Source of the DNA: Atherinomorus stipes
Taxonomy: Eukaryota; Chordata; Actinopteri; Atheriniformes; Atherinidae
Length of the DNA stretch: 64,000 nucleotides
Direction of reading: 5' to 3'
NCBI GenBank assembly: GCA_023101725.1
Contig: JALJCO010003968.1
Coordinates: 2,372,481-2,436,480, forward strand
Made by a program: the position numbers and the translations under genes. Within the stretch, counting starts at the first letter, position 1. Each line of letters begins with the position of its first letter. The notes below the pieces were generated by a model. The model was given only the letters and a program-made list of their open reading frames with translations. It ran no database searches and was not told where the DNA came from. This document shows, in pieces, positions 13,561-25,955 of this stretch.

Positions 13561-13764
13561 CGGCACAACAGCGCTCCCTACAGGCCTAATTGTCTTCTAA
13601 GTTTGACAGAATAACTTTTGTCCTTCTCGTTTTCCCGTAGGAGATTCCTTCCTCCTGTCTCAGCATGGATCCTCTACCCAACTTTATTTCGGTGTTTTTG
13701 TGTTAGTTTGCTTTTGTTTTGGGCTAACGGCCTTCCTCTGGACATCGGTACTTTTGTTGACAGC
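13560..13764 (+). promoter_or_regulatory. ubac2: ubac2 promoter / 5' UTR region
   Basis: Sequence just before the start codon. Composition changes from AT-rich repeats to mixed and locally CpG-containing sequence (GAACGCGGCACAACAGCGC, then GGTTCCCGGGG over the start). An upstream ATG at 13665 opens a 13-codon frame ending in TAG before the ubac2 start; if transcribed it would be a short uORF. No TATA box is convincing. Confidence 0.4.
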
Positions 13765-16700
13765 ATGTTTACCACCACCGGTTCCCGGGGCCTCTGTAAG
13801 TATCTCGGGTGAACCGTTGAAGCACAGCGGGGCTACATGAGTCCACTCACCACCTCTTCTGTCAATTCCAACGCTAACACCTAGCTTAGCTGACTGACGT
13901 TAGCATGTCGCTGTCATTCATTTACCCGGAGCTGTGCTGTCAGTTAAAGCTACCTTATGTTATTTATCAGCACAGGTTACGTCTGTGCAATTAGTTGGCC
14001 ATTCGATTAAGCTCCAATTGTTTACAATATGTGGCTAAACGGGTTAAATAGCATTGTCTGCACCGTTTACAGTCTCGTTGTTACTTTTCTGTTAAATAAG
14101 CTACAGATTCCTATAAAAACAGCTCAGTAAATAAGGTGGTAGCATTAGTTGTAAACGCTGTTGTGTGTTTGCGATTCACAGACAAGGCTCCTCTGTCTAA
14201 AAGCCTTCTGTTGATTCTCAATGGAGTGACTGTGATGCTGACCCTGCTGCCACAGTACCAAGAAATGTTCATATACAACCTGCAGGCTGTCATACAGCAG
14301 CACCAGGTATGTCTCCAGCATCGGTTAGACCCAGAGGGGGGGAGAATCACACTGGTTCGACAGTACTTTCCCCTTTTGGTGACACGACTAGTTGTTGGTA
14401 CCAAGTGAAACATAATTACTTTTTTAAAAGCTGTTTTTTTTCATCATCAGGATAAGTGTTGATTGATTCACATTTGCTTATACCCAGATGGGATGAAAAT
14501 CCTGAGCTTTCACACACATCAGTCTTAGCCATCACTTGATTGATTAATCATAAATGTCTTACACTTGTAAAGCAGCAAGGACGGTCGGACCCTTGACAAG
14601 AGACACTGAGCAATCACAAAGTTATGAGAGTGGATTCATACTTTGCTGGCTTTCTTAAAGTGCCTTCCACCCTGCCTTTTCTCTTTATTTTTTAAATGTA
14701 AACTAATCCAAGTTGGATCTTAGTGTAATGAATGTATTTCTTTTAACTCTCCCTAGAATGATACCATGAAGTTAACTTAATTTCAATCTATTATTATAAT
14801 TTTGCCCTGGCCATTCGTGTCCCCCTCCCTTAAAGTGGCACCATGACCTGCCTCCCTGTTAAAATACAGGGTGTTACAGTACAAAATTCTTTGAGAACCT
14901 GTGGTATTTTCAGACAGATAATAGGATATCCATCTAGTCGCAGTTGTTTGGAAACATTAACTGATGGATATCACCAGACCAAACAGGCTGACTCCTCTGG
15001 CAGATTTGGCTGAGATCAAAGATTAGCAATCTGTAGAAAGCATATGGTGGGACCAGAAGTTAAGAAATATGTTTCACATGAACATGATCAACTGTCATTA
15101 CAAAACCAGAACTATGCATTTGGGTCATGTGATGCCATTTGAGGCAACCTTTTTCTGGTTCCACAAGAGGGAGTTTACTTTGCAAAAAAATGTGACTTTA
15201 GAGTTCATGAAACTGATTTGACATTAAACTTTGGGTGAGTTTGAAATGTCAGTGTGCAAAACATTTAAGTTATACCATCCTATTAAAATGATTCCTTCTT
15301 CTACAGTGCTATGATGTTTTCTGTGTTCACCTGTGTTTTAGGATTGTGTGAATGTATTTAACTCTGCTTCCCCATGTGCTGTAGGTATGGAGGTTGTTGT
15401 GTGGCAGGCTGGTCTGTCTAGACGTGAAGGACTCCTTCTGCAGTAGCTTGCTAATATACAACTTTCGAATCTTTGAGAGGAGGTTTGGCACCAGGAAATT
15501 TGCTGTAAGTTTTAAAATCATGGCTGGGTATTGTCACTCTTTTCTGATTTTCAAGGTTTCAATGTGATTCTCTCTGCCGGTTTAATCTTTTGTCAGGAAT
15601 CTTGGAGATAGTAACAGTTCTGCATGGCTGTGAAAGAAAAAGCAAATGCTTACTTGTCACACTAGACTAAGGCCCGATCTCATTTCTCTCTTTTTTTTTT
15701 TTTTTACCTCTACCCCTTGCCCCTTAAAATGGAGCCACATGGGGTAGGGCTGAAAGTAACCTCCTACAACTTGTGACACCCCTTCAACAATCGCATACAT
15801 CATCAGAGATCCCTGCCGGCTTGTATGTAAGCAGATGTGCGCTGAGCCATCGGTGCAAATCTCAAGAAAACAAGCTCTCCAGCTGTGGATTAACGTTACC
15901 AAGCTAATGTTGACATTAAGTCCGATTTGTGCATGATATTCCCGGTCGTGTTGTATCCCATGATGGTCTCCATGCATTGGACGACTGGCAGCTGTATTGC
16001 CAAAGGTTTCATTGATCACGTTATCTCTGTAGATTGCCAGTGCGGCCACAGAGCTCTGCTGGTTTTCAGCCTGGTAGTGTTTATGTTACTGATGCTTCAA
16101 AGTAATACTAGCAATTTTTTTCATGTTGTTTTTTTTTTCCTTTTTCTTTCTTTCTTTCTTTCTTTTTTTTTTTTTTTTTTTACAAAGAAAATGATCTTCA
16201 AACATTTAAACAGCATTCAAGTAGATAATACAATAGTTTTCATACATTTTAAAACTTTATCTATGGCGAAAATATTTACATTTGTGGATTTTTTGGGAGA
16301 CTTGTAGCAGCCATATGAAAACCCTTTGTTTAAAGGGGTACATATAGCCCTACCACTTACCCCTACCCCTGTGTCCTAACAGGATTGAAACACCCCTACC
16401 CCTACATATGAACGCACATAACAGAGGGAAAGGGCAAAGGGGGAGAATTGAGATCGGGCCTAAGACAGATAAGGCATGAAAATTTAACAGGAAAAAACTT
16501 CTTTTACAAAGTTGATTTCTGGATTTTCTGAATCAATAATGCACCATTAAAAAGATGATTTGATTTAAAATAGGAAATCCTTCAGGTTAATTCAGCATTA
16601 ATCGATATTACAGTATTAATATGTTTGATAGTATGGAAAGAAATGGAAAAATGTATGCCTGTAATATAAAGATATTTACATTGGTGAATTAAAAAGTGAA

Positions 16701-19700
16701 AGTCCTTCGAATCTGCTTGCAAGTTATTATTTCTTTACTTACTCCTACATACAGAAACTAACTCATATTCAGGTGTTTTAAACTACGATTATATAATAAG
16801 TAAATACGACCATCGGTTAGAATTAATGAGAGCTGTAAAGTGATACAATTTCACCATTAAGGGAGGAGAAAATTCAACTTTGTCATGAGACCAACTTTGT
16901 ATTTGTAGTGAAATATTTAAAGATGAACATGTATTTAAACATGAACTTGTCTAGATATGTATTGATTTGATGATCACATTTGCTGCTCTTTTTTCTTTCA
17001 GTCCTTCCTATTGGGGACTTGGTGTCTCTCTGCTCTGATGGATTTTCTGTTGGCCCAGGCTTTCCAGTATCTGTTTGATTATGAAGTAGAAGAACTGCCT
17101 GCAGGACTGTGAGTAGCATGTAGTTGTAATACACATCTCTGAGAGGGAATACTTAATCTGTCATTTTTATGTCAACAGGAGGTCTGCATTTAGAATTTAA
17201 GCATCTTTATATTTAATCATGTTTATGGTTTAGAAATTATGTGTCAGTTAAGTGGAAAAATCTTCATTTTCACAGCCATATAAATCCATGCAGGCTGTAG
17301 GCTGTGTTCATTTGGTAATTTCTTAATCCCCCTCCTCCGTCCACCTCCACCAAAGAAAGGAATTAAAAATGTCTTGACAGACTTAGTTATCAGTTATTAT
17401 TCAGTTAGTGAAATACTGAGTTAATTAGCCACAATGTCTAAATACATTTTCTCAAATTAGAACTCAAATCTCAGTAGAACTGATTTGCTCATATTTATTC
17501 TTTTTTTTTTTTATTTCTAGTCTTTTGACATTTCCATCTCCTTCCACAGGCTTGCTCCTGTTTTTTCCCTGTTTGTGCCTTTCTACCACTCAATCCCCAG
17601 GATGCCAGTCACCCAAGTACTGGGTCACATCCACATCACCAACAAATCTCTGGTTTACATAATTGGCTTGCAGGTAAGCCCATTTTCTGCAGGTGTGCAC
17701 ACACCACATGTGCTTGTTTTGTTTCATCTCGTACAGTCCTTCAACTCTTGAAAGTCTCACCATGTCACCATTATTTCTCTCCTCCATCTCTCATCCTACA
17801 GCTGTTGACTTCTAGCCCTTTCATGTGGCTGCTTGCACTCAGTGGACTGGTGAGTAGCCATGTCTCTGTGCTGGTGATCTAGTGTTCCTGGATTTAAAAA
17901 CGGTCAAATTAATTACAGATTAAATATTTGCTCGACTAAGATGTTTGAAATGCTAAAGATATTAAATGAGACAAGCAAGAAGAAAATGAACCTGTATCTG
18001 TGCTGATTTTCTTGTTTCTTTCAAAATGTACAGTACAGTATATATGTGGAAGCTCCAGGATCTTGTTGCCATACCTTCTCAGCCCTGCAGCACTGTATAG
18101 ACAAAACTGAATGTACTTGAAGTAAAGCTTGTAAAACGCATACTAAATACACATAAATTCCTAAATGTGCTTTTCAGATCTCAGGTGGACTGTTCTACTC
18201 CAATGTTCTCTGGATACAGAAGATCCTCTTTGTTCCTGTGTGGATGTCTTGGATTGGGCGGTATACACTAGAACCAATCTTTTCAAGTGAGTCCAGCTGC
18301 TAATATTCATAAACGTAAATCTTATGTTAACCCTTTGCAAACATGACCAGTGTTCCAGCACTTTATATGGGGCTGTCTTTGTGAAGAGTACTATTAGCTC
18401 TTTTTAGGCTTTTTGCCAAAGCTGCTATGCAGAATGACTCACAGCGTTAACTTTTGACAGATCCAAAAAGCCCTAAAGATCACTTTAATTCCAAAGCAAG
18501 GTTTTCAACTGTCTCTGGTGGTAAACTTCTTTTTCTAAATTAAATCCAGCAGATAATTATCTGGGTGATTCATTTTGAATGTGTACATACTGATCATGGT
18601 TTTTCCTTTATGCTTGTTTTTTGCTGGCCTGTACCAAGGGGCAAACTCCGCTGGAGAAAAGTGAAGCCCCGGAAGTAACCTTAAAAATTATAGTTCACTC
18701 TTCATCTGGAAGGGGCTGGCTCCAAAACGGAGCAAATCCCCATAGACTCCCATGTAAAAAAGGCCAACCTCACAGCAGAAATGAACATGTTTCCAGCCTG
18801 GTTCATAAAGTCATTTTAGGTTTAATTGGTCAAGTTTACCTTCATGTTAGAGCTCAAAAGAGAAATCCTCTGTTTTTCAAAAACAACACTGTAGGGATGT
18901 AATGTTGACCGATAAAATGATTAACCATGATTAAAATGACCAACAATTAATAATATTGTTTAAAATTTTAATTATCGTTAAAACCGTGATTGATTACTGC
19001 ACTTTGAAAAACTCACTGCTTATTGCCTGGAAAAGCAGCAACAAAGGCACCCACATGGACAGCACTCTAGAGATTTTTCCGCCTTCATAAAAGGACAAAG
19101 TAGACATCTAAACCCATTTTGGATATTTTTAAAGATGCTGGTGGGGTATTTCAATAATACTGTGGTTATAATGATAACCGTGATCATTTTGGTCATAATG
19201 ACCGTGATATAAAATTTTCATATCGTTACATCCCTACAACACTGGCCTATATGCATATTGTTAAAGGTCATGTGGACTAGTCAGGAGGCTATCAGTTAAA
19301 CAGTTGTTTGGACTGATAGTGCAAAAATTTAATTTATTTGCTCAAGTAACATGCTTTATGTCTGGATAAAGGGAAAACATTGCAATTCAGCATTAAAAAT
19401 ACATCTCTGCGCTGATCTACCCGTCTGATCCAAAGTTAATGGAAATGTTTAGCTAAACTTACTGTTGCAGTAGAAAGTTCACATCAAATACTGACAACAG
19501 AGTTTTATACACCAGTACTCAAGTACCTCACTGGCCCGAAATGTTTGTTTCTCCATTAAAAAGCGAATAAATGTTTTTTTTTTTTTTTTTTTTTTTTAAA
19601 TCTCTTTACATTTTTTTTTTTAATATTTAACTTTTTAGAGTATATTTGTGCAGAAATTGATAAAATGTCTCAGGGCTCACAATAGTAATCTAGAATCATA

Positions 19701-21630
19701 CAGTAGAGATTTATAAATAAAAGAAATTGGCTGTTCTTTCATGTTGTGTATGTATTCAAAACCTATCCTTAAAAGATTGTTTACATTTAATGTTATTCCT
19801 TAAATAGCTGCTCATCTCTAATCCCTGATGTCCTGTATTTTAAGCCATTTAGCTGGAAAAGTCTGCTTATTTGTGTTAATCACCATTTCACAAGGTTCAT
19901 TTCCTCACTGAAATGAAGCATGTTAATTCTTTCTGGAGTCAGGAAACTGATGTTTTTCTGTATCCAGATAATATCCAAATGCTACACTTATTAATGTACA
20001 GAAATGAAATAAAATGAAATGAAATTGAAAATACTTTATCCCAGAAGGGAAATTTGACATTTAAAAAAGCTCACTCTTTTTTTTTTTCTTTCTTCTTTTC
20101 TTTTCTTTTTTTTTTTTTAACAACATAACATTAATATTGAATAATAACATAACAATAATACAGTAATAATACAATAATACAATAGTACAACTAAATGTCT
20201 TTACGGATAAGTGGAGCAACATAGAAATAAGTTGAAACCTGCCATTTTTTCAGCATTATAATTAGTCTACTAATTTAAAAATCTTTTACCTAGTATTTGA
20301 AGTTTTATGTTTGTCTGCTTATTAATATGCCAACATCTGTGATTATCAAGGCTCCCAGCCAAACAGTGAGACACCTCTGGGGATGGGCGCCACTTTGGAT
20401 ATTCAGAGGCAGCAAAGAATGGATATGCTGGACCAGCAGCTGCTATTGGCCCAATACAACGAGGCCAGGAGGAATGCCAGACACCAACCACAAGTACAGA
20501 CTTTTTACAGCCTGAAGCCCACAAATATACACACAGCATCAGAACTTGATTGACTTTGCTTCATTATATCTGTGTGCAGGCTGGGTTGTTGCAGTGGACC
20601 AGGTTGTTCCCATCCCTTAGACTCCGAGGACAGAACCGACCCCCAATGCAGCCCCACCCTCAGGCTCAAACACACCCATCTACTCAGCCACCATTACTGG
20701 ACAACTCTCCTGTCGCAGAGGAACAGGTGGGGGCTGGTTTTTGTGCCTGTTTGCTAAAAAATTGACAGCCTTTGCAACAGTTTGAAGCTACTTTGAGATT
20801 TGTGTTGTGTACTCCTGTATTCATGTCGCTGTGCACGTCAGCAGTGCGGAGTAATTTGAACTCACAGTATTCATGGTGCCGCAAGATGGCTCGTAGCCCC
20901 TCATGGTTGTACTGTAGGTAGCAGCGAAGGTTAAAAGTGTTTCCTCTGATGCTTCGCACAAGCATACAGCATGTTCTGCAGAGTATCTATGTTTGTAGTG
21001 AGTCATCTGTCTTGTAATAAAAAAAAAAATCCAAATAGCCAACTTGCTTTTCTTTTTAGCCACAAATTCTTCATCTACATTTTTGTTGCCCTTTTTGTTA
21101 TCTTCACCATCCAAATGCTCCCCCCATGTACTGCAGCCATTAGCATAGATGGTGCAGGCATCCAGGAAGTGTCCACTATTTTGGCCATTGACACACACTG
21201 AGCATGAATGCACAGCAGCATTTGGAACAGCATCAGATCACTCAAATATGCAAATAGGGACTACTATTTATCACAGTTTAGGCAGTTGCTGCAACATGTC
21301 GTAGGCTAGTATCCTGATGAAGGAAAATTTTCTATATTTTGTGAAACCCTATTTTTCCGTCTATTTTATGAGAATCTTTGTTGATAAACATACAGTACTG
21401 CTCACTCTTGCGCAACCAAACTAGATTTTCCAGCACATCTGTTACACTTCATCCAGAGCAGACTACTCTGGATATGTATGTGATGATTTCTGCAGCCAAG
21501 TGATTATGTTTTTGTCCCACAGGTTGCACGGTTGGTGGAAATGGGCTTCTCCAGAATCGATGCCCTAGAGGCCCTCAGAGCTTCAAATAATGACATCAAT
21601 ATGGCAACCAATTTCCTCCTGCAACACTGA
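13765..21630 (+). CDS. ubac2: UBA domain-containing protein 2 (rhomboid-like ER protein)
   Basis: UBAC2 is a multi-pass ER membrane protein of the rhomboid/Derlin-like pseudoprotease group; human UBAC2 works with ER-associated degradation factors such as gp78 and UBXD8. Exons: 13765-13795, 14182-14306, 15385-15504, 17002-17108, 17550-17673, 17802-17849, 18178-18286, 20351-20493, 20580-20726 and 21523-21630. All are GT-AG, phases close exactly, 353 codons (the human protein is about 344 aa). The start MFTTTGSRGLYKAPLSKS matches the family N-terminus. Exons 2-7 carry hydrophobic membrane segments, including SSLLIYNFRIFERRFG and LAPVFSLFVPFYHSIPR. Exon 8 has the conserved GMGATLDIQRQQRM. The last exon is a UBA domain (VARLVEMGFSRIDALEALRA...NFLLQH) with the MGF loop. 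No nested GPR18/GPR183-type receptor is seen in its introns, unlike human. Confidence 0.95.
15671..16460. mobile_element. PIF/Harbinger-like non-autonomous element
   Basis: Lies in the ubac2 intron after exon 3. The ends are inverted (GGCCCGATCTCA at 15671, TGAGATCGGGCC at 16449-16460) and flanked by TAA at 15668-15670 and 16461-16463. This 3 bp TWA-type duplication is characteristic of PIF/Harbinger elements. The interior includes a CTTT/T-rich tract around 16139-16180 and C/T telomere-like words (ACCCCTACCCCT). The long frames inside it show no transposase. Confidence 0.65.
18892..19236. mobile_element. hAT-type MITE (family A)
   Basis: 345 bp element in the large ubac2 intron between exons 7 and 8. 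Terminal inverted repeats are TAGGGATGTAA and TTACATCCCTA. A perfect 8 bp target duplication CAACACTG flanks it (18884-18891 and 19237-19244), as expected for hAT transposition. The inner part repeats ACCGTGATCATTTTGGTCA-like words. The same family occurs once in every copy of the array unit to the right. Confidence 0.85.
19237..20350 (+). other. ubac2 intron 7, right part
   Basis: Non-coding, AT-rich. It holds a long T run at 19577-19598, a LINE/SINE-type 3' tail motif at about 20003-20063 (GAAATGAAATTGAAAATACTTTATCCCAGAAGGGAAATT, here split by description) and T/C-rich plus ACAATA-rich repeats at 20078-20190. Confidence 0.5.
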
Positions 21631-23120
21631 TGGAAAAATGAGTGAGAAGGGAAAAAAGAGGTGAATACCGAGGTGAAAAAGCGTTTAAAGAAGCAACCAA
21701 AGTACAGGAGTAAAAAGCAAAACAGTTAAACAGTTGGGAAATGTTGCAGAGAATAAAAGTGGTGAACAATGGAGAACAGGAGAGGGGACAAATTAAATTT
21801 GTACAGATAATTTGGAAGAGGCAGTGTCACTGCTCGCTAAGGCAGTGTTAAGCTAACACAACCTGAACTGGGGCAGAGAGCAGGCTGGTTAATGGACAAG
21901 TGTGAAGCACAAAGTGAAAGACATTTGCGTCATAGCGCTCTGATGGCCGTCATGGTGTGAAACAGGCGTTGACTCCAAGGGATGCCCTGTGAAGTACGTA
22001 TGATACAGAAGTAAAACTGGTTTCAGCCGTCCACCTGCCGCATCTTACAACACACCGATCTTTAGTGGAGGAAACAAAGTGCAGTGGTTTATTTCTTTTA
22101 GACAAACAGATCTGCTGATATTTCTTAGACCCACCATATAGACACCAATTTATCGCTATGTAAAACACACTTTAATGCATCCCCATGTCATTTAGTGGCA
22201 CCTCCGTAATGGCTGCTATGTAACCAAAATTTTAGGTCACAATTAAAGATAAACAGATCTATATCCAAAGTGTTTTGAAACGATGGATCACAGAACTTTA
22301 TTCAATCTGTGTTTTATTGTTTTAAACTAAAATTCTTTAAGTTATAGACATCCCCCTATGGGTGGGTTTATGCAGCAACTGCTACAACAGAAGGTTGTAT
22401 TCTGTACTGGGAGATGAAGGAATTTAAGACACACAAACAATATAACCTACTTCACTGTGGGTTTTTCTTCTTTTTTTTTTACCATGCAGTTTTTTGTTGG
22501 CAGGGTTTCATGGAAGCAGCAGAGTGTAGTCTTTTAATACACGAGAAGTTAGCCTGACTGACACTTCTTTGGAGCCGACTGGTTTGGCCCATTTTAACTC
22601 TACAAGTGCATTGTTGGACAGGCAGGACAGTTAGATGGGCTATCTCAGGGTCAGGTGACATCTTCTGTCAGTGACATCATATTACAGACATGAGCGCACA
22701 TTCACAGATGAAGTTGTGTGCAGATTCAGAGTAGCTGGTTAGGTTAAGGTATATTTATTCCATCTTAACAGAGTTTTCTCGGCTGTCAACACGCCAGTCT
22801 GAATCGTCAAAGTCTTAAAGGCCTGTTAATATTTATTATGCAATATTACGACAAGAAATTTGTGAAAACTATGCACTGCATAGTAACTACTTTGTGTATA
22901 TAAAAGTACATGCAAGAGAAATAATATTGCTGCCACTGTGTATTGATGTCAAAAACAGATGCTAGTTTTATATTTTGTGCATAATGATGTTAATAATCTC
23001 TGGCCACTGAAATGAGTCATTTGTGTGTAAGTATTTTTGAGAGTGATACTATAATATATGGGTGTGATGAGGAAGTTGTTGCATGGGCAACTTTCAAATA
23101 AACTGTAATGAATCGTATTG
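21631..23120 (+). other. ubac2: Probable ubac2 3' UTR
   Basis: Continues from the TGA at 21628-21630 without repeats until an AATAAA at 23098-23103 (TTTCAAATAAACTG), with a second AATAAA at about 23131. A GT-rich stretch (TTTTTGTGTTGGTGTA) follows. About 1.5 kb is plausible for a vertebrate 3' UTR. The exact end is inferred. Confidence 0.5.
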
Positions 23121-23944
23121 GATCTGTGGAATAAATTAGTATCTTGACTGAACTTTTTGTGTTGGTGTATAAATGGTATTCTGTTATTAATAACTTAATT
23201 TGTATTTAATCTTAAATAGCTTAAAAAGAATAAATTGTTTTCGTAAGCTAAAAGAATGGGAAATTCTTTTTAAAAATTAGTTTTCTTATACACCAAATAT
23301 ATTTGGTTTTTGAAAATAAAATCTGGAAAATTAAACTAATAGGGCAAAACACCTCTGCAAAGTGAATTTTGGATTGGACTTCATCAGATATAAGTGATGC
23401 TAAGTGCTTCATCTTGTTAATATGTTAAATTGCTTCATGCTATTCCTTTTCCTCAGTATCATAATCAGAATGTAATATCCAGAACACATGAGCTCGGATT
23501 ATAGCATAATTTTTTTATTTGCAGCTCGGCCAGAGCAAATATTTAAAACAATTTTTCCTGATGGTTTATGAACTTTATGGGCTTTTCTATTATTTTGCTT
23601 TAAAACAAACCCTGAGATCCCCAAGCTGGAGAGGTTGAGAACAAAATGGCCATTTTGGAGACCTTGCATCTGCTTCAGATATCAGAGTTGGCCTTTCCAG
23701 AGAAAATGTTGACATATTGGACTATGATTTGATAGATTTACAGAGATTTCAGCTCTTTGAACAAAATCTGATCCTAATAATCCAGTCTATGAAAGAGTAT
23801 CAATGGCTCAAATTATTTTCGAAGCTTGAAAAGGTTACAAAAACACAGCAGTGTTTGGATTTACCCTGTTAGGGAATCCTGTCGGATTGTGTGCAAATGA
23901 TTTGTAGCCTACTGTAAAAAAAAAAAAAAAAAAAAAAGAAAAGT

Positions 23945-24660
23945 TACCCTCCCAAGGAACTATAGAGACAAACCCTTTCACTCAGCCAACAGCCTGCCTG
24001 AGAGCACCTAAGCAGCCTCTCGCTGAGGTGGAGAAGAGAAGAGAGATGTGGTTATTATTTTGGAGAAGAAGCAGAAAAAACTGAAACACCTCAAACTCCT
24101 TCGACTACTTCTTTGTGTAACGGTTGAGTTGTTTTTTTTTTCTCTTCACAAGAAATGATTGTACTGACTTTTGTTACACACTGGTTTATTAAAGGAATAA
24201 CCTGTGGAGGAAAAGTAACACGAGCAGGGAAGAGAAGGGGTGCTTTAAGTGGGAAGGAGCAGGCTTGATCTGATTTTACGTGCTCAATGTTATTAGGTGC
24301 TCTTATCACTTTTGTTTTCACAGAAGAAATAATATGTGATTTACTGGCCTTTAGATGCCATTAGTTGACAATTAAGACAAAATGTTTGAACAAAAAAGAG
24401 AGGAAAAAAGTCGTACTTAAAGTCTAAACGCTGGTTTAATAAGGGAATAAGCTATGGAGGGAATGAATAACTTGATGTTTTTATATACCTGTTCCTGTGC
24501 TGCTGCTACAGACAAAGGAATTCTTAATGTCTGTCAAGCAAAAGATTTACCCAACACAGTGGGCAACTACACTTACTTTCAGTACCTGAATGATACATTT
24601 TAGAATAAAGCACTTGCATTACTAAGGTACAAAATTGTTGAATGTTTTTGTACTTTTTCC
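23945..24660 (-). repeat. Diverged inverted relative of array-unit segment
   Basis: Reads as the reverse complement of parts of unit 1 between about 36940 and 38430. Shared stretches include CACCTAAGCAG, GCAGGCTTGATCTGATTTTA, TGCTCAATGTTATTAGGTGC and CTGTTCCTGTGCTGCTGCTA, in the same inverted order. About 420 bp of the unit (37230-37650) is missing between two of the matching blocks. It is either another copy of a dispersed element that is also in the unit, or a relic of an older unit. Confidence 0.7.
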
Positions 24661-24699
24661 TTCTCAAGTGTATTTCTTAGGGATGGGCATATTGATGCC

Positions 24700-24889
24700 C
24701 TGGGCCCAGTATTTCAAAAATAATCCACCAGGATTAATCCAGGTGGATTGGATTTTTTCCAGATCTGATCAGAAATTGGGTATTTCAAACGAGATTTAAT
24801 CCTGAAGATTTAAATCCAGATCTGTGAATCCAATCCTGCCTTTAATCCAGATTTTTTGCTCTTTGGGTATTTCAAAAGTTTGGGCCCAA
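24700..24889. repeat. Possible small inverted-end element
   Basis: GGGCCCAGTATTTCAAAA near 24701 and TATTTCAAAAGTTTGGGCCC near 24870-24889 give short inverted GGGCCCA ends around a segment rich in AATCCAGAT words. No target duplication was identified. A chance or degenerate MITE is equally possible. Confidence 0.3.
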
Positions 24890-25955
24890 ATCTGGATCAT
24901 TTTGATCCTGAAAATGGGGATTAAAATAATCCCACCTCAGAGGTGGATTTGATGAGGATCTTGAGGTGGAAAACAATGAGGTTGGCAGCTGCAGTCACGA
25001 ACTACACATCTTTCACTCTGAATCTGTTACATAAATCTACTCCTTTCATACTGAAGAAATAATATGATATATTTTTAAAAATGAAATGTTTCATACGCAT
25101 TGTGATGGAGCCAAATTTACAACAAACATAGTGCTCTTGTTTCTGCTAAGTAAATTATTTTTGCGTGAGACCTGTTTTTCACTTTTAAGATTTGAAGAGT
25201 GTAACCACATTTGAAACGGCGTCCATGCACAACATTTTTTGTTCCAGCGATGCGCTAAATTACTCACTATGTGGACCACTCAAAGCGCTTTAGGCAATAA
25301 TACAGTTCTAGCCCTTTCAAACTTGTTCTGGAAAGCGGTCTTTTGTCTCTTATACCGTTATCATCCAGACAAACGCCTCCATGTCATTAAAGAGGAAATG
25401 CTGCAGCACGTTGTTTAGGCTGAATGCACAAGAAAATGTCCCAACACCGCTGTATATTTCAGAACTTTCATTACTCTGCCTGGTGCATTCATTTATTCGT
25501 TGCTGCTGCTTTCTGCCATCTATAAAAGCCAAATGTTCTCTTCTTCACTTTCTGACATCACAATCACAATGAACAGCGCCCCTTAGTGGTGACCCGCAAA
25601 CATCATTTCACATCACTACAACAGGGATGAAAGGATGGCTTGTGCGACAAACGACACATCTACATTTCCCTAAATCTGAACGTAGCTGTAATTGCAGTCC
25701 ATCATTTAAAATAAGTAAACAAAATCTGCACATAGCTCAGAATTTAGTGACAGTTACAGACGAATCCTGAAAAGTTAAATTTCTGTCACAAAGTAAACAT
25801 GTTGACTCCATAAATAAAAATGTTTGCATGAATAATTGATAACCATGTTTCATTTTCACATAAATTTATTAGTTTAACTGCTTGTCAAGCATTTTAATCT
25901 TTACCTTCACCTCTTCTTTCTGAGCTGAGTGAGTCCGTCCCTTTCAGAGGACAAT

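Larger units (their letters stand above)
23121..25955. other. Intergenic region, repeat-rich, no gene seen
   Basis: AT-rich spacer between ubac2 and the transposon cluster. It contains an A run (23917-23937), an inverted relative of part of the array unit (23945-24660), and a stretch around 24700-24960 with recurring TATTTCAAA and GGGCCCA words. Open frames such as 25350-25572 on both strands have no family signature. Confidence 0.5.

Noticed and set aside
15657..16307. 126-130 codon frames on both strands
   Set aside because: They lie across the inverted-repeat element in a ubac2 intron and include its T-rich tract; no protein features.
16320..16420. Telomere-like ACCCCTA repeats
   Set aside because: Only a few degenerate copies inside a transposon; not an interstitial telomere array.
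18290..20350. Search for a nested G-protein-coupled receptor as in human UBAC2
   Set aside because: No long open frame with seven membrane segments in any ubac2 intron here.
20821..21213. 130-codon frame on the - strand in the last ubac2 intron
   Set aside because: No recognisable domain, no splice support, and composition like the intron.
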